DNA from: Parasphingopyxis sp.
GTDB lineage: Bacteria; Pseudomonadota; Alphaproteobacteria; Sphingomonadales; Sphingomonadaceae
Direction: 5' to 3'
Assembly: GCF_028279465.1 (NCBI RefSeq)
Contig: NZ_JANQNS010000015.1
Location: 248,001 to 312,000, forward strand
DNA: 64,000 nucleotides
Positions 59,609-64,000 of the stretch are shown here, in pieces. The notes beneath the pieces are model-generated. The model worked only from the letters and a program-made list of their open reading frames with translations, ran no database searches and was not told where the DNA came from. Every line of letters begins with the position of its first letter. Position 1 is the first letter of the stretch. Both the position numbers and the translations under genes were made by a program.

Positions 59609-60343
59609 ATGTCGGCCATCTATGACGAGATCGGCGTCGACTATGCCGATCTGCGCAAACCCGATCCGCGCATAGCCGCCGCCATCGAAGGGGCATTGGG
59701 CGCTGCCGAGACCGTCCTCAATGTTGGGGCCGGTGCGGGCTCGTACGAGTCGGCCGGCCGGCAAGTAACCGCCGTCGAACCGTCGCTCGAAATGATCGGC
59801 CAGCGTCCGCGCGATGCGGCGCCAGCCATTCAAGGCGTCGCCGAAGACCTGCCTTTCGACGATGACAGTTTCGATGCATCGATGGCGGTGCTGACCATCC
59901 ACCATTGGACCGATCAGGCCAAAGGCCTTGGTGAGATGCGCCGGGTCACCCGCGGGCCGGTCGTGTTGCTGACCTTCGATCCAGACTATCGCGACATCTG
60001 GCTGCTCGATTATCTGCCCGAGAATGCCGAACTCGACGCGCGGCAGATGCCCAAAATGGCCGATTACGAAAAATGGCTCGGGCCGGTCGAGATTGCGACC
60101 GTACCGATCCCGCACGATTGTACCGACGGTTTCCTCTACGCCTATTGGCGCCGTCCTTCGGCCTATCTCGATCCGCAAATCCGCAAGGGCAGCTCGACCT
60201 TCTGGAAGATCGACAATATTTCCGAAAAGCTTGAACGACTGGCGGACGATCTGCAATCGGGCGCGTGGGAGCGGCGCTATGCCGATCTGCTCGATCAGGA
60301 TGCGATAGATATGGGCTATCGCCTCGTCGTCGCACGCGGTTAG
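59609..60343 (+). CDS. class I SAM-dependent methyltransferase
   Basis: A 244-residue protein with a glycine-rich motif I (VLNVGAGAGSYE, residues 36–47), the acidic post-I residue (TAVEPS), motif II-like DLPFDDDSFDASMAVLTIHHW and a C-terminal extension. It resembles small-molecule or ubiquinone/menaquinone-type Methyltransf_11 proteins, but the substrate is unknown. It begins 26 bases after the acyl-CoA ligase and may be in the same operon. Confidence 0.9.
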   Translation: MSAIYDEIGVDYADLRKPDPRIAAAIEGALGAAETVLNVGAGAGSYESAGRQVTAVEPSLEMIGQRPRDAAPAIQGVAEDLPFDDDSFDASMAVLTIHHWTDQAKGLGEMRRVTRGPVVLLTFDPDYRDIWLLDYLPENAELDARQMPKMADYEKWLGPVEIATVPIPHDCTDGFLYAYWRRPSAYLDPQIRKGSSTFWKIDNISEKLERLADDLQSGAWERRYADLLDQDAIDMGYRLVVARG

Positions 60344-60349
60344 CAGCGC

Positions 60350-61423
60350 TCAGAACAACTCCCCTTGCGGCCCGGCAGGCGGGCGGAACAGGTCGGTGCG
60401 CAGCATTATTTTCTGCTGATTGAGGCCGTGCTTGCGGCAGACTCTGGCGAAGCGCGCTTCGATCAACTTGCCCCAGGGTCCAGCCGCGCGCATGCGCGTG
60501 AAGTAATTGGGGTCGTTGTCGCGCCCCTGACGGATCGACCGGATGATATTCATCACCTTGCCGACGCGTTCGGGATAATATTCGTCGAGCCAGGCGCGAA
60601 ACAGCGGTGCGACCTCGTGCGGCAGGCGGACCGGGATGAAAAAAGCTGCCTGCGCCCCTGCTTCGGCCGCTGTTTCGATTAGCGTCTCAATCTCGTGATC
60701 GGTGATCGCCGGGATGATCGGGGACATCGACACATAGGTCGGGATACCCGCCTCACTGAGCGCCGTGATCGCGGCTAGCCGCTTGCGCGCCGAGGGTGCG
60801 CGCGGTTCGAGCGTGCAGTGCACGTGCGGATCGAGCGACGTCACCGAAACCGCGACGGCGACGAGATCATGGGCGGCCATGTCGGCGAGCAGGTCGATAT
60901 CGCGCACCACGCGGTCCGATTTGGTCGTGATCGTTAGCGGATGGCGCGCTTCGGCCAGGATTGCGATACAGTCGCGCGTGATCCGATAACGCCTCTCGAT
61001 CGGCTGATAGGGATCGGTATTCGTGCCCATCGCGATCGGCGCGACGCGATAGTTCGGCTTCGAGAGCGCCTCGTGCAGAAGGCGCGGCGCACTAGGCTTG
61101 GCGAACAGCCGGGTTTCGAAATCGAGACCGGGCGAGAGATCGTGAAAGGCATGGGTTGGGCGCGCGAAGCAATAGATGCAGCCATGCTCGCACCCGCGAT
61201 AGGCGTTAATCGAGCGGTCGAAGCCGATGTCCGGCGATGCGTTGCGGGTAATGATCGTCTTCGGGCGTTCGATCGTGACTGAGGTTTTGGGGGCAGGGGG
61301 CGCTCCGTCGATGTCCTCTTCGGCATCGAGCCAGTCGCCGTCCGGCTCGCGGTCGGGCAGGTTGAAGCGTGTGGGCGGGGCGTTCGCGGTCGCACCGCGG
61401 CCTTTTGTTTTGCATGAGAACAT
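60350..61423 (-). CDS. PA0069/Rv2578c-type radical SAM protein with SOS box over its start
   Basis: A 357-residue radical SAM enzyme. The cluster motif is RGCEHGCIYCFARP (CxxxCxxC) near residue 84–97, followed by LTITTKSDRVVRDIDLL, TSLDPHVHCTLEPRAPS and a SPB-photolyase-like context. The N-terminus CKTKGRGATAN fits this family. The ATG at 61423 lies inside a perfect GTTC-N7-GTTC LexA box (61418–61432), so repression by LexA is likely and a damage-linked role is inferred. The exact reaction is not known. Confidence 0.88.
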   Translation of the reverse strand: MFSCKTKGRGATANAPPTRFNLPDREPDGDWLDAEEDIDGAPPAPKTSVTIERPKTIITRNASPDIGFDRSINAYRGCEHGCIYCFARPTHAFHDLSPGLDFETRLFAKPSAPRLLHEALSKPNYRVAPIAMGTNTDPYQPIERRYRITRDCIAILAEARHPLTITTKSDRVVRDIDLLADMAAHDLVAVAVSVTSLDPHVHCTLEPRAPSARKRLAAITALSEAGIPTYVSMSPIIPAITDHEIETLIETAAEAGAQAAFFIPVRLPHEVAPLFRAWLDEYYPERVGKVMNIIRSIRQGRDNDPNYFTRMRAAGPWGKLIEARFARVCRKHGLNQQKIMLRTDLFRPPAGPQGELF

Positions 61424-61432
61424 AACAAGAAC
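61418..61432 (-). promoter_or_regulatory. SOS box (LexA operator) overlapping the radical SAM start codon
   Basis: On the minus strand this reads GTTCTTGTTATGTTC, an exact GTTC-N7-GTTC, the same operator type as in front of lexA. It covers the proposed ATG (61421–61423). It also lies 53 bases upstream of the divergent lipoprotein gene, so it could affect both. Chance occurrence of such a match in a short intergenic space is low but not negligible. Confidence 0.75.
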
Positions 61433-61484
61433 ACATTGCCATCTGCGCCGGTGCAGTGCAAGGTTAGCGAGAAAGGAAAAAGCG

Positions 61485-62276
61485 ATGCGAACTCTCTGGA
61501 CCAGCCTGACCTGTCTTGCGCTTGGGCTGACGGCTTGTGCGGCGGAAAGCGATACCGTTAGCGAAACCGAATCAGCCGAAGCGCGCACGGTTTCAGACGG
61601 TTCAGAAGACGCTGATACAGGCGGCGCGCCGGAACAGCTGTTGCTCGATACCGAGATTGCCGATGGCGCTGATCGTGTGGTTGGCATGGCGCCAGTAGGA
61701 AGCGCGGCCTTCGATCCGGAATGTTTCATCGCAGAAGATCGCGTCGCCGGCATCGCCCTGCCGGAAACGCTCGGCGACTTCGCTGCGGCCTTTCCGGAGG
61801 GCACGGCGCTCAACTTCTACTCGACATATATGGTCGATCTGAGCGCCTTGTGCGTGCGGTCAGAGGGCGAAGACGCGCTGTGCGCGATCACCTTCGCCGA
61901 AGAGAGCTATACGGCCGAGGCGGCCGTCGAAAGCCTCATCGTGTCGAGCCCCATCTGCAACGATGCGGCCGGGGTGGGCCCGGGCACGCCGGTTTCGACG
62001 GCAATCGAAGCCTATGGCGAACCGACCTTCGGCTTCAGTTGGGACAATGAGGGCCGCGAATATGTGACCTTCGCCAATGCGCCGTCCAATTTCCTGTTCC
62101 GGGCGCGATCCGACACGGCTGACGCTGAAACGCAAACCGGGGGCCTGACCGTGCCGGGCGGAGAACATGGCGGCGATTATAGCGGCGTGGAGGGAGACGG
62201 CACCTACTTTGAGACGTCCACCGCCTATCCGGATGCGGAAATCCGCGAAGTCTGGATTTCCCGGCCGGTCGGCTAG
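61485..62276 (+). CDS. hypothetical lipoprotein, divergent from the radical SAM gene
   Basis: A 263-residue protein starting at the ATG at 61485 with AAGGA upstream. The first 18 residues form a lipoprotein signal with lipobox LTAC (MRTLWTSLTCLALGLTAC). An acidic, low-complexity linker (20–50) precedes a Cys-containing domain (ECFIAEDRVAGI; LCVRSEGEDALCAITFAEESYT; SPICND; GTPVSTAIEAYGEPTFGFSWDN). I do not recognise the domain. The stop overlaps the convergent moaB stop by four bases. Confidence 0.85.
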   Translation: MRTLWTSLTCLALGLTACAAESDTVSETESAEARTVSDGSEDADTGGAPEQLLLDTEIADGADRVVGMAPVGSAAFDPECFIAEDRVAGIALPETLGDFAAAFPEGTALNFYSTYMVDLSALCVRSEGEDALCAITFAEESYTAEAAVESLIVSSPICNDAAGVGPGTPVSTAIEAYGEPTFGFSWDNEGREYVTFANAPSNFLFRARSDTADAETQTGGLTVPGGEHGGDYSGVEGDGTYFETSTAYPDAEIREVWISRPVG

Positions 62277-62800
62277 CCTTCCTGAAGCCGGGGCATGAGT
62301 TCGACGAAATTGCAGGGGCGATAGCGGTTGTCGAGCTGTGTCGCGAGAATTCCGTCCCAGCCATCCTTCACTGCGCCATTGGAGCCCGGCAGCGCGAAAA
62401 TATAGGTGCCGCGTGCGACGCAGCCACAGGCACGTGATTGAATCGTCGATGTGCCGATCTTCTCATAGCTCAACATCCGGAACAGCTCGCCAAAGCCCGG
62501 TATCGCTTTGTCCTGCACCCGTTCGAGCGCTTCGGGCGTAATGTCGCGCCCGGTCAGCCCAGTGCCGCCGGTCGTTATGACGCAATCGACTTCAGGATCG
62601 TCGATCCAGGCATGGAGACGCGAGACGATTTCGGACATTTCGTCACGCACGATCTGGCGCGCCGCGAGGATATGCCCGGCATCGGTCAACCGTTGCTCCA
62701 ATATGTCGCCCGAACTGTCCTGCTCGCGATTGCGCGTGTCCGAAACCGTCAGTAGCGCGATGCGGACGGGTTTGAATTCGGCACTCTCGTCAATTGGCAA
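62273..62800 (-). CDS. moaB: molybdenum cofactor biosynthesis protein B
   Basis: A 175-residue MoaB/MogA-type protein adenylylating molybdopterin before molybdenum insertion. Motifs are RIALLTVSDTR, VITTGGTGLTGRDITPEAL and FALPGSNGAVKDGWD. The start is a TTG at 62800, giving MPIDESAEFKPVRIAL, the family's usual N-terminus; no ATG or GTG is suitable. This TTG lies within the last codons of the upstream transglycosylase, overlapping by 11 bases, so translation is probably coupled. It is far from moaC and moeA. Confidence 0.92.
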   Translation of the reverse strand: MPIDESAEFKPVRIALLTVSDTRNREQDSSGDILEQRLTDAGHILAARQIVRDEMSEIVSRLHAWIDDPEVDCVITTGGTGLTGRDITPEALERVQDKAIPGFGELFRMLSYEKIGTSTIQSRACGCVARGTYIFALPGSNGAVKDGWDGILATQLDNRYRPCNFVELMPRLQEG

Positions 62801-64000
62801 TGCGCGCGCCTCCCTGGCCGGACAGACGCACGGCAACCGCGCCCGGTGCGCCCGGGAAACGCGGCCACATGCCTTGCGCCAGCGCCGCGAGGCTCGTCGA
62901 TTCTTCGCCGGCATTGCGCTGATACATCCAGTAATTACGCAGGACGATCGGCACATAGCCGCGCGTCTCGTAGAAAGGGATGCTCTCGATATAGAGCAGC
63001 GGATCGCCACGGTCGCGGAGGCGACCCTCCCAGTTCATCACCGCGCCAGGTCCGGCATTATAGGACGCGATCACCTTGGGCAGCAGCCCCTGCATGCCCG
63101 AAAAGTCGCGCATCTCTTCCATATAATGCTGGCCATATTCGATATTGATCTCCGGCACGTTGAGCCGTGAGGCGTTGACAGTCTCGCCGCGGTCGCGGGC
63201 GATGTCGCGCGCCGTGCCCGGCATCAGCTGCAAGAGGCCGCGCGCGCCAGCCGGACTTACGACTTCGGGGCGGAAATTCGATTCCTGCAGCGCATGCGCA
63301 TAAACGAGCGAGCGATCGACGCGCCAACCGCCGACAGGCTCGTAGCCGGGCGCAGGGAAGCGCACGCGGGACGATGCGTGATAGGATACGGGCGCATTGC
63401 GCGCGATCCAGAGTTCGGCGTTGGGCAGGCGCAACTGGTTCGCAAGATCGAGCCATGCGTCATGATGCTGCGGATTGCCGATCGCGGCGCCATGCCGCAC
63501 GAATTCGTCCGCCAGCTCCCGCTCTCCGAGCTCTGCCAGCGCCATCGCGCGCTGCGCCGTCGAGAAAGAGGCGACCGTATCCCATGTCGGCGACGGGATA
63601 TTCCGGTGCGCCGGTGCTTCGGAGATGCCGAGGCTCTGCATTGCGAGCAGGCCGTAGAAAGTTTCGTCCATCAGCGCGGCGGTACGCAGCAAGGTCTGCA
63701 CATTTTCCGGACGGCCGGCGCGCATCTCAGCGCGTGCGGCCCAATACAGGCCGGCGGCGCGTTTTTCGCTGTCAGGGGCGCGGCGTCCGACCGAAGCGAA
63801 CGCGTCAGCCGCCGCCTCGAAATCGCCGAGCCGCCATGATGCCAGTCCGTCGACCCAATCGCCATGTACGGCCCAGTCGCCGATCCCAGCGCGCGCCTGG
63901 CGAGCGAGCCGCTGTGCATTGCGGTCGTCACCGGTCAGATAATAGGACCATGAGACGCGCTGCTGCACCTCGGTAAGGCCGGCGCGGGTGAGGGACTCGC
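62790..64000 (-). CDS. slt: soluble lytic murein transglycosylase (5' end outside window)
   Basis: The C-terminal about 400 residues of a periplasmic peptidoglycan-cleaving enzyme. The frame is open to the window end, so the start is not visible. A helical superhelix (about the first 190 residues seen) precedes the SLT catalytic domain: the catalytic Glu in AHALQESNFRPEV, SPAGARGLLQLMPGTARDIA, and SYNAGPGAV. A short tail follows (GARIAN). It overlaps moaB at its 3' end. Confidence 0.93.
   Translation of the reverse strand, partial: ESLTRAGLTEVQQRVSWSYYLTGDDRNAQRLARQARAGIGDWAVHGDWVDGLASWRLGDFEAAADAFASVGRRAPDSEKRAAGLYWAARAEMRAGRPENVQTLLRTAALMDETFYGLLAMQSLGISEAPAHRNIPSPTWDTVASFSTAQRAMALAELGERELADEFVRHGAAIGNPQHHDAWLDLANQLRLPNAELWIARNAPVSYHASSRVRFPAPGYEPVGGWRVDRSLVYAHALQESNFRPEVVSPAGARGLLQLMPGTARDIARDRGETVNASRLNVPEINIEYGQHYMEEMRDFSGMQGLLPKVIASYNAGPGAVMNWEGRLRDRGDPLLYIESIPFYETRGYVPIVLRNYWMYQRNAGEESTSLAALAQGMWPRFPGAPGAVAVRLSGQGGARIAN

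Overview
This GC-rich window looks like a chromosomal segment of a sphingomonad (order Sphingomonadales, Alphaproteobacteria). The evidence is the linkage nuo – birA – coaX – RNase J – DUF1467, the linkage trpGDC – moaC – moeA – lexA, alphaproteobacterial SOS boxes (GTTC-N7-GTTC), and a palindromic element built on CTGAGCTTGTCGAAG that I remember as common in this group. It is mostly housekeeping DNA. I saw no tRNA or rRNA genes, CRISPR array, prophage or insertion sequence.

Layout. 1–13.8 kb: complex I operon from nuoD (cut by the window edge) to nuoN. Three extra genes are interleaved: a cupin (884), a small membrane protein (1929) and a secreted protein with an internal duplication (3420). 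A sphingomonad palindrome sits between nuoJ and nuoK. 13.8–17.3 kb: birA (no ordinary start codon), coaX, RNase J and a DUF1467 protein. 17.3–24 kb: a poorly understood signalling/envelope block. It holds a 763-residue membrane-anchored coiled-coil protein, an Hpt-like protein without its histidine, a membrane protein with an NTP-transferase-like head and CDP-alcohol-transferase-like tail, a DUF2336 protein and a histidine kinase whose phospho-acceptor His is Gln. 24–33 kb: gltX-gltA, comEC, then trpD-trpC-moaC-moeA and lexA, all on the minus strand except comEC.

33–42.6 kb: a lipoprotein gene separates trpD from trpG. An M13 peptidase, a PHA-granule-type pseudogene with one amber codon, a cardiolipin synthase and a HdeD-family protein separate trpG from trpE. 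trpE follows a PpiD/SurA-like foldase. 42.7–50.2 kb: tpiA, secG, pyrG, a Crp-family regulator, a DUF2855 protein, a GST-like protein and a GPH-type transporter. 50.2–50.6 kb: non-coding, holding a probable structured RNA with an intrinsic terminator on the minus strand. 50.6–64 kb: proS, lolC/E, lolD, glutathione peroxidase, dnaE, an acyl-CoA ligase, a methyltransferase, a radical SAM gene with an SOS box over its start codon, a lipoprotein, moaB, and a lytic transglycosylase cut by the window end.

How they work together: the window joins respiration (complex I, citrate synthase), tryptophan and molybdopterin synthesis, DNA damage control (lexA with its own box, plus a second box at the radical SAM gene) and envelope biogenesis. 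The least explained part is 17.3–24 kb, where two phosphotransfer-type proteins have lost the reactive histidine.
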